Source: Cordylochernes scorpioides (lineage: Eukaryota > Arthropoda > Arachnida > Pseudoscorpiones > Chernetidae). Taken from it: a stretch of DNA of 64,000 nucleotides. This document shows positions 43,067-54,183 of this stretch, piece by piece; positions within the stretch are counted from its first letter, which is position 1; every line of letters begins with the position of its first letter. The position numbers were made by a program, and so were the translations under genes. The stretch covers positions 40,877,669 to 40,941,668 of the forward strand of contig CP092879.1 of assembly GCA_030710605.1 (NCBI GenBank), in the 5' to 3' direction. The notes below the pieces were generated by a model that saw nothing but the letters and a program-made list of their open reading frames with translations, searched no databases and had not been told where the DNA came from.

Positions 43067-43284
43067 GTCACAGTCTCGTAGAGCGCCATCTGTGAAAGAA
43101 ATATGTAACTAATTATGCTAATATTCTTGTAACACTGTATTTAAATAATTTATTTATTGTGATCTATATTCACTTTATTTTATTTCAATTTAAAGCGCTA
43201 TGTCCCCCTAAGGACACTTGCGCTGTCATACATGAATGCCTTTACATTTATTTGTCTATACATATAAATACAATACATAATCAT

Positions 43285-43436
43285 ATATAAATACACGGCA
43301 TATATTTTTATAATAGATGATTTTAAACACCGTTTAAAAGTAAAGCAAAGAGAGAAGGTATATATGCAAAGTTTTACCATGTAATTATTCGAAAATATAA
43401 TAACCTTTTCTGAATATAGTGTATATTGACATATAT
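43285..43436. repeat. Direct repeat second copy, left piece (block B)
   Basis: Counterpart of 11043-11200. It is interrupted inside the TACTACAT palindrome by the Helitron stack and resumes at about 48883-48990. Confidence 0.75.
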
Positions 43437-45894
43437 TATATATATATATACTAGCGGACGTACCCGGCTTCGCCCGGGTTTTACCCGAGTAAAGGTTTGT
43501 CTAACGAACATTTGTTAAAACAATTCTCTATAAACATATGAATATATAGATTAACATATAAGATCACCAAAAAGACTATAATTATATAATAAACAAAACA
43601 TTTTGCATATTTTTTAATTATAAAATTATGAGATAATTTTTTATTATTAAATGACATTTAATGAACTAGCTTTTCCCGGCTTATTCCCAAGTAAATATTT
43701 GCTAGAGGCGCTGCTTGCGAGCGAAAAAGCAAATTTGCAACGCAATTTGCAAATAACTCGAAGAATATTCGGGATAGAGACCTGAAATTTTCACTATAGG
43801 TTTTCCAGATTCTACCCTATATACTTTTAAAATTTCAGTGAGCATTCCAAGAGAGCAACATCTGACGACGTCAATCTATCTGCGGATTTGTTACACCGTG
43901 TCTATGGCATAAGTGAGGGAGAGAAAACACAAGTTGTGATCACAGACTTCTTCAAGAAAATTTAATTACTATTTTTATGAATAAACTAGCCGAGTGGCCC
44001 GGGCAACGCCCGGGTTTTACCCGACTGGACCCGGCTTCGCCTGTGTAGTGTTCGAGCGAGGTTTACTCATGAATGAATAGAGGCCCCAACTGTTTGTAAA
44101 CTCAATGTAATGAATTTTCTTTCAGCAAAATGGAGATAAATTGCAAACAGCAATATCGAAAATGCTTGTGAAAAAATCTGAAATATAGGATCCATTTCAC
44201 AAACACATCTAATGAATAGAGTGCTGTTTGGAGGAGTGGTCTAAACTGTTAATTTTTAAAAACCATGACCCGGGATCATTGAATGCAGATTTAGACACTT
44301 TGTTCTGAAAAAAAAAATTGCCCCAATGGCTCCTGATTCTTGAAAAAGTCCAACCCCTCCAGTGAGTGCAAGTAACCAAACAGGGCTTTTATTCTTAAAA
44401 ATTAAAAAAAAAATCTAATGATTAGTTTGAATAAAGGAAAATGGTCGGCACAACCTGAAAATTTCACTTTGTCCACTTCACTCTCGGCTGTCCAAGAACA
44501 AACAGCCAGAGCAAACATTTTAAAGGGCACCTAATCCGGCACTTACATTTCTAAATAGTTAATTTGCATAATTTTCTAATAGTCAAGGGCAATTTTAAAA
44601 ATACCAAAAAAGCAAGACCAAATAAAAAAATATATATATATGTGTGATGTTTCAGTAACAGCATTGTTGCCATATAAAGACAAAATTACTGAATGTATTC
44701 AGTACCTTTGTCTGAAGATAGCCAAAATGTAACTGAAACCACACATAATGTAATTATTTGTATTCGGTCTTGCTTCCTTTTTTTTTGTAATTATCCCTAG
44801 TACGCGTGGTACAGGCCATGATAACCATGATGGGTAGGTAGCGACTGCTTTTACTGTAAGCGCACCACATGTCTACAAATGTGATACATTGCTACCAGCT
44901 AAATGCATTTTCACTATGGTGTGATTTCTACATGATGGATCTGTAGACACATTATAATCTCTCCAGAGCTTAAGGTAGCAAACAGTACTTTCACATTATA
45001 TAAATATCAATGCCAAAAGCCAGAGTTATGATAGCTGTTGCAGTGTAATGTAGACCTGCAGGATGGGAAAAAGCAATATTATTTCCGGCTTTAATTTTAA
45101 AAGTATTATGAAACGTTAAAGATAGAATCTTAACTTTTGAAGAATGAAAAAATGTTAACTTGATGTGTATTAATTTAGTCTAAAAACAAACAGCATGTAA
45201 AAGTAAGCACCAATCGAAAGCATTTATTAGCTCTAACAGTGCTGCCCCCAGTGGTAAAAGCTTGGAGCTAACGCTTCACGGGTTGGTAAAGTTTATGTTA
45301 ATAATACATTAACTTAACAATATTCCATGTCTTGCTAACACAAATTTTAAAAATAACATGCATAAAAATAATGCAATTCTTAAAATCATAAATGAAGCAT
45401 CATTAAATTAAATGGGAGAGAAATGGTGTTCCAAAATTTTTTTTTGTTGTAAAACTTTGACCTTTATATTTTTACAAATTCTTAAAGTATATAACCCAAA
45501 CCAAATTGTCTATAAAATTCTGCAAACAAATATAATATTATAGAGGCATGAAAATACCAATGGTGTAAAAATCAAAACAGCAAAGTTATCCTGATAAATG
45601 CAATGAGCTATGATAAGGTGTGTTGCAGGCTAACAAAAACCTTAATTGAACCAGAAATGTTGATACCATAAAAAAAATAAAAAACAATTTTCAAGAATAG
45701 AGTTATGTAAATGAATTAAATGTGAAAAATTAAAATAAAATAAAGTAAAAAAAGCTTTATTGATGAAACTACAGTAGAGCAATAATGATAACAAATTATT
45801 AATAAATTATGTAGTTACAAAAGTCAAGCTTCCCAAAATCATTATTCGAAGAAATCTCTTTCAAAATTGTCAAAATCTATATCAAAGCCCCCTG

Positions 45895-46110
45895 ATAAAC
45901 AATTTTGCGTGTCTTGCTAAAAGTAGAACTAAAGACAAATAAATTTTTAGGGCTGGAAACACGGGAGCATGCTACATAGAGTTGCCCATGCGAGAAACAG
46001 GGAGACTCAAGATGCACACCAACTACTTGCAATGTTTGACCCTGAAGCATGCTGAACCCTAGAGCTATTGGAACGCTGAGAAAGTTTGCTTCTCCTATGG
46101 CTTGGCATAC
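45895..46110 (-). pseudogene. Helitron helicase C-terminal remnant
   Basis: The minus strand encodes FSMLQGQTLQVVGVHLESP, then CFSHGQLYVACSRVSSPKNL and FVF. This matches the last conserved motifs of the PIF1-like helicase domain of Helitron Rep/Hel proteins (the SHGQLYVACSR motif is diagnostic). The rest of the roughly 1,400-residue protein is missing or unrecognisable. Confidence 0.85.
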
Positions 46111-46452
46111 CTACAAACACAAAGCATTAGTAAAAATAAAAATAAGGATAACTGAAAAATGTAAAACATAAAGGCTTGAGATTGAAAAAAAAAAATTCAA
46201 AAATAGTGTATCAAAATAAGCGCGACTCATGACTAAGGCCAAAATAAAAAAAAGCCTAGAAATATTCTGAAAGGAGGGGAAAAATGCATAAAACTCAGCG
46301 AAAACGTAAAACAACTGATTAAAAAAAATCAAATGGAAGAAGACGTAAAAAAAAAAATACAATTAGCTGAAAAAATATGCACAACAAATATGAGTAGAAC
46401 ATACATAGATATATATGAGCAGCTACATATTATGAAGCAGATAAATCTAAAT

Positions 46453-46780
46453 CAGTGATTCTCAACCAATGTGCCGCGGTAATTTTGTGTGCCGCGAAAT
46501 TCTAAAAATGTGTCGCTGAATTTTAGGCATATGATTATGTTCACGTTTGTAATGGTTTTTCTTTTTTTCTTTTTCATTTTTTTACTTTTTAAAATAACGA
46601 AATTAGCAAATTGAATGTTAGAGATGTATATTACTTAGATTTTGCATAGATATTGATACATAATTTGAATTTTCTTGCATTCAAGTTAGCAAAAGTGTGC
46701 CGCGAAATTCTAAAATTGTGCCGCCAAATTTTCAAATCTTTAAAATAATGCCGCAACAAAAAAAAGGTTGAGAATCACTG
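46453..46780. mobile_element. hAT MITE, 328 bp, nested in the Helitron
   Basis: The ends CAGTGATTCTCAACC and GGTTGAGAATCACTG are perfect complements. The 8-bp duplication ATCTAAAT is at 46445-46452 and 46781-46788. GTGCCGCG motifs repeat inside. No coding sequence. The termini are those of Charlie-type hAT elements. Confidence 0.95.
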
Positions 46781-47844
46781 ATCTAAATACTACCTAAACA
46801 AATGACAGCAAAACAAAAAAAAAAAAAAAAAAGACAATGGAAGAAGGCCTAAAAAAAAGTCTAATTTGGTTGAAAAAACTGCCCAATAAATTGAGCCTAT
46901 ATAGATATATGGACCCGGCTTCGCCCGGGTATTGTTCGAGTGGGGTTTACTCTTGAATGAATAGAGCCCCCAACTGTTTTTAAAACTTTAAGTAAAGAAT
47001 TTTCTTTCAGCACAATGGAGATAAACTGCAAATATCAAAATTAAAAATTCTGGTAAAAATAATCTGAAATATAAGATCAATTTCACAAACACATCTAATG
47101 TATAGAGTGCTTTTTTGGAGGAGTGGTCTAAACTGTTGATTTTTAAAAACCACGACCCGGGATCATCGAATCCAGTTTTGGGGAATTTGTTCTGAAAAAA
47201 AAAATTGCCCCAATGGCCCCTGATTCTTGAAAAAGTCAAACCCCTCCAGTGAGTGCAAGTAACCAAACTTGGCTTTGGTATCTAAAAAATGAAAAAAAAA
47301 ATCAAAGGATTAGTGTGAATTAAGGGAAATGGGCCTCGCAACCTGAAAATTTCACTTTCTCCACTTCACTCTCGGCAGTTCAAGAAGAAACAGCCAGATT
47401 AAACATTTTTAAGGGCACCTAATCCGGCATGTACATCTATAGTTAAACAACTTTTAAAAATGTAATATATCTGCAATACTGAAATACCCAGACTTGGATT
47501 TTTTTTATTAGTTTATTGTTGGCAGTTTTAGGAAAATGTGGGAAATTAGATATTATTACAAAAGAATGTACTTTTTAAAATGGCATAAAATAATTAGGAA
47601 ATTTGCATCATTTTCAAATAGTCAAGGGCAATGTTAAAAATATCAAAAAAGCAAGACCAAATAAAAAATAAACGAATTATGTGTGATGTTTCAATAACAG
47701 CAAATTACTGAAATTACTGAAAATTACGAATTACAAAATTACTGAATGTATTCAGTACTTTTGTCTGAAGATGGTAACAATGCTGTTTCTGAAACCACAC
47801 ATAATTTATTTATTTGGATCTGGTCTTGCTTCCTTGTGATTTTT

Positions 47845-48645
47845 ATCTATATTTCAAAATATACCTCAATTCTTTTTTACCTAAAAAGCTTTACATATAT
47901 ATTGCCAAGACCATAAATAAAGGTAAAATGTCAAATGAGTTATTAATTAACCCTATATGGGTCAGGATATATATCTAAATGCATTCATATAAAAATATGG
48001 TTGAACCATTAAAATATATATAAATGCTATTAGAGCATAAACATATTACATGGAACAAACATATAGTAAAATATATGTAGCAAGTTATATTGTAAAACAT
48101 ACTTTTTTCAATAAATATACTTTTTACAACTTTAATAAAATTTATACGCACTCTAAATATAAGAAAGAAAAAAAATAGAATACTGTTCTAAAAATAATAT
48201 ACCTTATGAGATAAAATACTACACTTATCGTTAAAGATGTAGATCGTTATATTTACACTAATTAAAATTAAACGAAGCAAAATATATGAATAAGCTGCGA
48301 AATAAATAATAATTCCAATTAATTTAAATTGAAAAAATATTACTAAATGATTAAATAAAATCTACCTTCTAAAAAGGAAAAGAAAGTTTTTCGAAATGCA
48401 ATTTTTGTGCTTTTAGCCTAAATGTTAAACCAAAACCTCAACTCCCTACGTGCGAAATTTCACAATACAGTTTTAATTAACCCAGGTTCCGGGGGCGTAT
48501 TTATTTGATAATGATCGATTAAAATTATTTTAAAAGAGTTTAAATATATAAAAATAATCTTACCTTTTAAAGACACACATTAATCGGGTAAAATTACAAA
48601 ACAACAACGTGTAAAATTATTAACCAATCAGATTCATTTATCGTC
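47845..48645. other. AT-rich interior of the Helitron
   Basis: No gene is recognised. Very AT-rich. Confidence 0.5.
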
Positions 48646-48882
48646 GCGACCAGTGCGCCTCCAAGCGGTAAAAGGCTTGAACTAAGGAATTTTGGTTTAA
48701 CATTTTTTAAAAATAGCACATTAAACCTTTTCGTTTTTTGAATAGCCTATATGTTAAACGAAATCTTCAGCTACCTACATGCGAAATTCCATAATGATTG
48801 AGTCAGTAGATTTTGCGTGATGCGATAACAAACATCGATTTCGCATTTCATTTTTATAGATATAAAGGATAAAGGATATAGT

Positions 48883-49624
48883 GCATATTAAAAATGTAGT
48901 AATATATGTCACTTTTATGTATTATGTATTGTTGCATGTTCCCCGGTCCTTTGCGACACGCTCCTTCTTATCATTGGTCACCAAAAACCATATACACTCA
49001 TAGACAACACTTAAGAAGGTTGTACCTTTTAACATGTATATATCGGGATTCAGAATATACAAAAATTTTAGAATGAGACTATCTTGATGCTTAAAAACAT
49101 TTAAAAACTAAATTATTAATACATATTAATGTGAAAAACTAGACTTTCTTGATTATGTGTCAGACAGCTTCGATGTTGTATTAAACTGAATTTTGATATA
49201 CCCTTCATTTGAGTTAAAATATCAGACCTTCAGGGATAAGTATCTTTAAAAGAAAACCTTTATTCTTTAGGTTCAGGGCACGAACGTCCTTCTACAGGAG
49301 TAAACATAGTATAACACGATTCTCCTGTGGAAAGGCGTTCGTTCCCGAAAGCTAGAGATTAAAGAGTTCTGAAAAGATACAAGAGAGTACTTGTACTTAT
49401 CCCCGGAAGCCCGGTATACAAGGGATTGTTTTATTGAATACCCTTCATTTGTTGTTGAATACAGTTGTTGTTGCTTATTCCTCAAGTCGTTTAAACGATC
49501 TCCATTAGGTCCCATTGTCTCAACTTTTAAAATTATATTCCTGGGGTTTTCCCAGAGGTCTTTTTTGGAGGATTTGATACAATTCAATAGATGTTCAGGA
49601 CTGGCTGGTCGAATGGGTCGAATA
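48883..49624. other. Block B spacer (counterpart of 11205-12045)
   Basis: The right piece of the direct repeat, then the spacer with the ACGAACGTCC hairpin (about 49279-49348). Open frames on both strands are present but not recognised. Confidence 0.45.
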
Positions 49625-49850
49625 GGTATCATTCGGGAAGCCTTCACCATCATCCCCCCTGACCTGCAGGGCTGGGTCTTCGGACTTGACATTGATTATG
49701 ACGCTCTGGACATCCTGGCGTCTGCTAAAACCTGCATTTACAAATATTTAATCGGTGTGGAACTGGGAATGTACTAAGGAGACCTCCTCATTGTTTGGAG
49801 GAGGACCCTCTCAAGGTGGTGGAGCCTTCATCGATGAATTAAGATATAAA
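49625..49850 (+). other. GC-balanced exon-like block (block B)
   Basis: Counterpart of 12046-12262. Here it joins directly to GGACTGGCTGGTCGAATGGG without the 115 extra bases of A. The plus frame PPDLQGWVFGLDIDYDALD stops at TAA 49775 where A continues. Unrecognised. Confidence 0.3.
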
Positions 49851-50879
49851 TATTGCTGTTTTTTGACACAACTAAGAGTCAATAGAGGATGTTTAGAATT
49901 ATCTAAATTCTAGAGGCTATATAAAGCCATCATATTTCGTTTGTTTTAAGTTTTTTTTTTCAAATTATATTTTTCAAAGAAATAGTTTGGGAGATCTTTT
50001 AGGTGGTATTCTAAGTTTCAAATTAAATGTAAGGCAAAAATTTCCAATATATTATTTTTATTAAGCCCAATATACATATATAAATCTATATATTACAGTT
50101 ATATCAACACAAACACCTTTGTGATGCATAACTCTATGGTACATAATTCTTAAATATTAAAATATATAATATACAATATCATTATAATACACAATATCAC
50201 AATAATACAATTTCAGCTTAAATTTTTATTTACATTCCATCCTGGTCGTAGGTATACATTTTTATTGTCAAATTGATTTTTTGTTTAGAGAGAGAGAACA
50301 GAAGTTACTTTTTGAAAGGCCTTGGGTTTTTTAGTGTGCGTTTTTTTAAACACTTAGATATTCAAAACATTTTAAATCAAATATTTAGCTAATTACCAAT
50401 GCGTATTTTGTATTTGAATATATTTTTTGTAAAAACTTTTAAAAAATATTTAGTTAAAAATTTAGCGCGCTCCATGTTTCACACGTTTTTTTTATATAAA
50501 GAATGTAATACTAAAATACAACAAAAGTAAAAATAAGCGTAGAAGAAATTATAGAAATATTTTTTTTCCTGATTTAAATTTAGGCCATATTTCTGTTAAA
50601 GCACCATCTGGATTCAGTAGATGTGGAAATGACAACTACCATTTTTAAGCAATAAATTCACATTTCTCCCTATTCTTTCTTAGGATTGGCTGACAGAGGG
50701 AAATATATTTATAACCCAGGTTCCTGGAGCGTAGAGCGCCAACTACCCGGTTTTTGTTTACACACGACACAAACAATAACAAACAGTGATGATGATAATA
50801 AGTAAATGCAGTAAATATCACGAAAAAAGTAGATCAAATATTAGATTAAAAATATAGGCTTTATACCTAAACTAAATAC
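49851..50879. other. AT-rich spacer (block B)
   Basis: Counterpart of 12263-13499 without the 51-bp hairpin; AAACACTTAGAT occurs once near 50349. No gene seen. Confidence 0.55.
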
Positions 50880-50975
50880 TAGGAAAATTTCATTAGGGAA
50901 TAAATTGGCCCTAAACATAAGAGGGTGAAGACCTGAGATTGACCAGTATGTATTAACCCGCGATGAAAAATTTTA
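50880..50975 (-). pseudogene. Receptor C-terminal relic (block B)
   Basis: Counterpart of 13500-13600, with an extra deletion in GGTGAAGACCTGAGATTG. Confidence 0.6.
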
Positions 50976-51045
50976 TGAATATGAAAATTTATAGAAAAGA
51001 TTACTTATAATGATTAATTAGAAGCAATTTTTCGCTCTTATTATA

Positions 51046-51220
51046 CAGTAGAACCTCTCTGTAAAGGACACCTAATTGCAGAGACAAAGTGTCCTTTAGG
51101 GAGAGGTGTCCTCTTACCGAAGAGTTACTAAAGAGTAAAAATGATAATTTTACAAATGAAAACTGTCCTATATAGAGAGGTGTCTTCTAGCGCGAGTGTC
51201 CTCTCATGGAGGTTCTACTG
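51046..51220. mobile_element. Tigger-like MITE, 175 bp (block B)
   Basis: Same insertion as 13669-13843, with the same CAGTAGAACCTC ends and TA flanks. Confidence 0.8.
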
Positions 51221-51680
51221 TAGCTTAATCTGTATCAATCGTATAAAAGGATATTCATTTAAAAAATAATTAGTTAAAATATTTTGGCAAAAATGATGTA
51301 GTGCAATGAAAAGTACCCAATTCTCTTATCATCAAAATTATTTACAAAAATATGAATGTGAAAACATAAGAAAAAAAAATGCTAAAGGTAGGTGTTGATA
51401 TTAAAAATAAAACAACATTAAAATATTATAATAAGAGTATAGAAAGAGAGACAACAGTTCATATTTGAGATTACATAATAAAAAAAGAAGTAGTGTATAA
51501 GTGGATACTTGAATTATAAAAGTAAAATTTTGTCCAAAGATTTATAAATCTTGAGTTCTTTATGGCATAGGGAGAGAGATATTGAGAAATAATCATCACG
51601 ATTAAAAAAAGCAGCATTAATTCCAAAAATTTAGACGTTATCAAAGAAACTAAACGAAAATAAATTTCAAAATAATCTTT

Positions 51681-52394
51681 CTATTTTAAATATTTCACTT
51701 CAGTAGGAAAAGGTACCAGCAAAGAATAAGATAGCCCAAAACATATAATGGTGAAGAAAGAGCTGATGTTGACCTCTATGTGATAGCCTGCGGTGATTGC
51801 CAACCTTGGTTTCACCACGTCAAACGTCACAGCCAGGTACCTAGTAGATGAACAAATCAGAGTTTGGTTGTACAATAGAATCTCCAAAAACTGTTGAGAA
51901 GCATTCGATAAAATTTCACCCGATAGGAAGATGAGAAACAGTGCGAGTAAAGAATAAGCTTCAGATGCGTATACAATTATTTTAAAATTAAATTTATATT
52001 TTTCCATGTTTTGAATGTATAAAAAAGCCATGAAGTTAGAAAATGTATATATAAATGCAAGAACAGAGAAAATGGTATCAATTTGTTTGATTATTTCGTT
52101 CCGTATTCTAAGATATTTTCTAAGGAATGCATCTAGGGATTTATTATCATTGAAGGATTCAATTTCTTTGTTGATATTCAAGAAAATGGATATTGACCGG
52201 GCAAGAAGGAATAAATAATTTTGGACAGAAGGTAATCCAAAAACCACCATGATATCTGACACAATAAGATTAAAATTCACAATAGTGTAAGAATGCCACA
52301 TTGTAACAATATGAAAAACACTAGTTATAATATATACTATAAATAAAATTGTAAATACAATGTAATAATTCTTTTCTAAGAAATATTTCTTATA
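51681..52394 (-). pseudogene. GR1 C-terminal half (block B)
   Basis: The minus frame of at least 206 residues ends at 51681 and is open from the retrotransposon junction region. It has YLRIRNEIIKQIDTIFSV, GEILSNASQQFLEILL and STRYLAVTFDVVKPRLA. Block A's frame break near 14640 is not present here. The N-terminal half lies beyond the LTR element at 58478-58790. Confidence 0.8.
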
Positions 52395-52398
52395 TACA
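52395..52398. repeat. LTR element target duplication TACA
   Basis: TACA at 52395-52398 and 58474-58477. Block A has it once in CTTATATACATATTTAC near 15010. Confidence 0.9.
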
Positions 52399-53262
52399 TG
52401 TCATAATTTGTATATAATTGTATGCACCCCCGACCCACTATGCATGTACAATGTATGATTTTCAAAGATTTAATAAAGAATAAGGTAACTGGAGGAAAGA
52501 AAGTGGCAACAAGACATAGGAAGCAGGCTAAAAGCGGGCACAAGTATAAATAACTTGTACAGTCAATACTTCCTGGCAAGCCCGGACGTATCTGGTATCC
52601 GCAGAAGTTATATTAGTAGAGAGACGCCCAATATTTCCGGACAGGACCGGACGTATTTGATAACGCGGAAGTAAATAGAGTCGAACACACCCGATACTTC
52701 CTGACCAGGCCGGGCGTAACTAACACCAAAGAAAGCCGCCGCTCCAATTAGAAAGTCTCCCCTAAATAGGTCAACCAATAGAAAAACGGGCACGTTCCAT
52801 CCTTCGACCAATGGGAAAGAAGACGACTCTTGGTGTTAAATCGAAAAGCAAGAATAGTCAGTAGTGATTTGGCTCTCATAGGAACAACACCTAGAGTTGC
52901 TCCTTCGCTCCCAACGAGGTGACATCTGCTCTGGACCTCTCTCCCTCCGCTCAGCCCATAGCTAAGTACAATCACCGCCATGTGATCAGATAATTAACAA
53001 TCAAAATCGCTCCGCTCTTCTCAAGCTTTCTTTCCTCCAACCCAGTTGCCTTTTATTTTCAAACCCCATCACGTGTCCTGATTATTCCTAACTGTATGCT
53101 TAAACTTCCACTCAAACGACTGCGTTTCAACCAATCCTCACCATTCAAATCGAACAACAAGAAATTCCGCAACGATATTGTCACAGAACGGTTAAGCCGA
53201 CAGGATTCTACAACAGTGTGATACATCAAATATTGCAGTGTAATAACTTTGGATATATTACA
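52399..53262 (+). repeat. 5' LTR (864 bp)
   Basis: TGTCATAATT...ATATTACA. TATAAATAA at 52545-52553 could be a TATA box, and AATAAA is at 52472. Between 52560 and 52740 a motif around CCGGACGTAT...CGCGGAAGTA occurs about three times at 70-base spacing, a possible enhancer array. Confidence 0.95.
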
Positions 53263-53283
53263 TAGAGTCGACAGGATAAAGAG

Positions 53284-54165
53284 ATGGAATTTAATCAGGA
53301 TCCCATAGGCGTAAAAACGGACAACCCTACGAAAGAAAGAGGAGAAGACGGCAGCCAATTGAGAGAGAACGAACAGGCAGGAGAAAGGCAGGAAATGACC
53401 GGCCGCGAGACAACTGCGCCCCTAGCGGACTTCGTCACCCAACTGTCGGCCCTCTTGACCCGAACAAAGATTTCTGATGGAGCTGAGGCGACAATCGCGC
53501 TTTTCGATGGAACATATAGCGCGACACAGTTTTTCCAAGCGTTCGACCGAAAAATGGAAGACGCATCCATGGGAGAACAAGAAAAATTACTCCGCCTACC
53601 AAACTACCTGGTGCGACAACCCCTGGAGCTCTTCAGGAAACTTCGGCTGGCCGACCGGAGCTATTTCCAGGTGAGGCAAATCCTCCTAGATCTCTATCCT
53701 GAGTCAAGCGAAGCGTCCTTTGCGAAATATTTCGCCATGAAGCTTACTGGGCAAGCCAACCTAGAGACCTACTACCGGGAGAAAACCGCCATGGGATTGC
53801 AACTAGGACTTCCACAGGAGGTGATTCTCGAGACGCTGACAGAAGGACTGCCATTCAACGACCAGCGCCTAGTCCGCGTAGTGCCTCCCGAGAACCTAGG
53901 AGAGTGGTTCCGACTGGTACAGCGGATCCACGGGCCCAGTGTACCGACAACGCGACTCAGAGAAGATCAACCACCCACAATGTCGGGTCCGTATCACAGC
54001 ACACCCCGACGCCCAGGTGCATGGAATGCACCTCTTCCGCCGTCCAACTGCAAGTTCTGCGGCGCGAGGCACTGGCACAGCGAATGCCGACATCGAGCAG
54101 TCCCGAGCCCCAAGCCAACCAACTCAAGCCAAGACGTCCCAGCCGAGCAGCCCTTTCGAGACTAA
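53284..54165 (+). CDS. Gag-like protein of the LTR element
   Basis: An intact 293-residue frame begins 21 bases after the 5' LTR. Residues 1-50 are polar and charged. Residues about 70-215 resemble retrotransposon gag (ALFDGTYSATQFFQAFDRKM, FAKYFAMKLTGQANLETYY, LVRVVPPENLGEWFRLVQRI). A Cys/His knuckle CKFCGARHWHSEC near residue 257 has spacing CX2CX3HX4C, one residue shorter than the usual CX2CX4HX4C. It would assemble particles and bind element RNA. It ends TAA, followed 18 bases later in the same frame by the second ORF. Base composition is more GC-rich than the flanks. Confidence 0.8.
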   Translation: MEFNQDPIGVKTDNPTKERGEDGSQLRENEQAGERQEMTGRETTAPLADFVTQLSALLTRTKISDGAEATIALFDGTYSATQFFQAFDRKMEDASMGEQEKLLRLPNYLVRQPLELFRKLRLADRSYFQVRQILLDLYPESSEASFAKYFAMKLTGQANLETYYREKTAMGLQLGLPQEVILETLTEGLPFNDQRLVRVVPPENLGEWFRLVQRIHGPSVPTTRLREDQPPTMSGPYHSTPRRPGAWNAPLPPSNCKFCGARHWHSECRHRAVPSPKPTNSSQDVPAEQPFRD

Positions 54166-54183
54166 GGTAGGCACCCCCCCCCT

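Larger units (their letters stand above)
43451..48860 (-). mobile_element. Stack of minus-strand Helitrons
   Basis: Three Helitron 3' ends read on the minus strand as hairpin plus CTAG, at 43451-43454, 43676-43679 and 43986-43989, each preceded by A on the plus strand. The first has the same terminal sequence (ACCCGGCTTCGCCCGGGT) as the Helitron in block A. The rightmost boundary, TTTCATTTTTATAGA at 48846-48860, is the complement of a TCTATAAAAATGAAA Helitron start and is followed by T. Internally, 44026-44445 recurs at 46910-47300 and 44600-44790 at 47620-47840. The whole stack is absent from block A. Confidence 0.8.

Noticed and set aside
52376-53358. Minus-strand frames inside the LTRs (such as 52608-52811 and 52748-52981)
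   Set aside because: They recur identically in the second LTR only because the LTRs are identical; no start context, domain or conservation beyond that.
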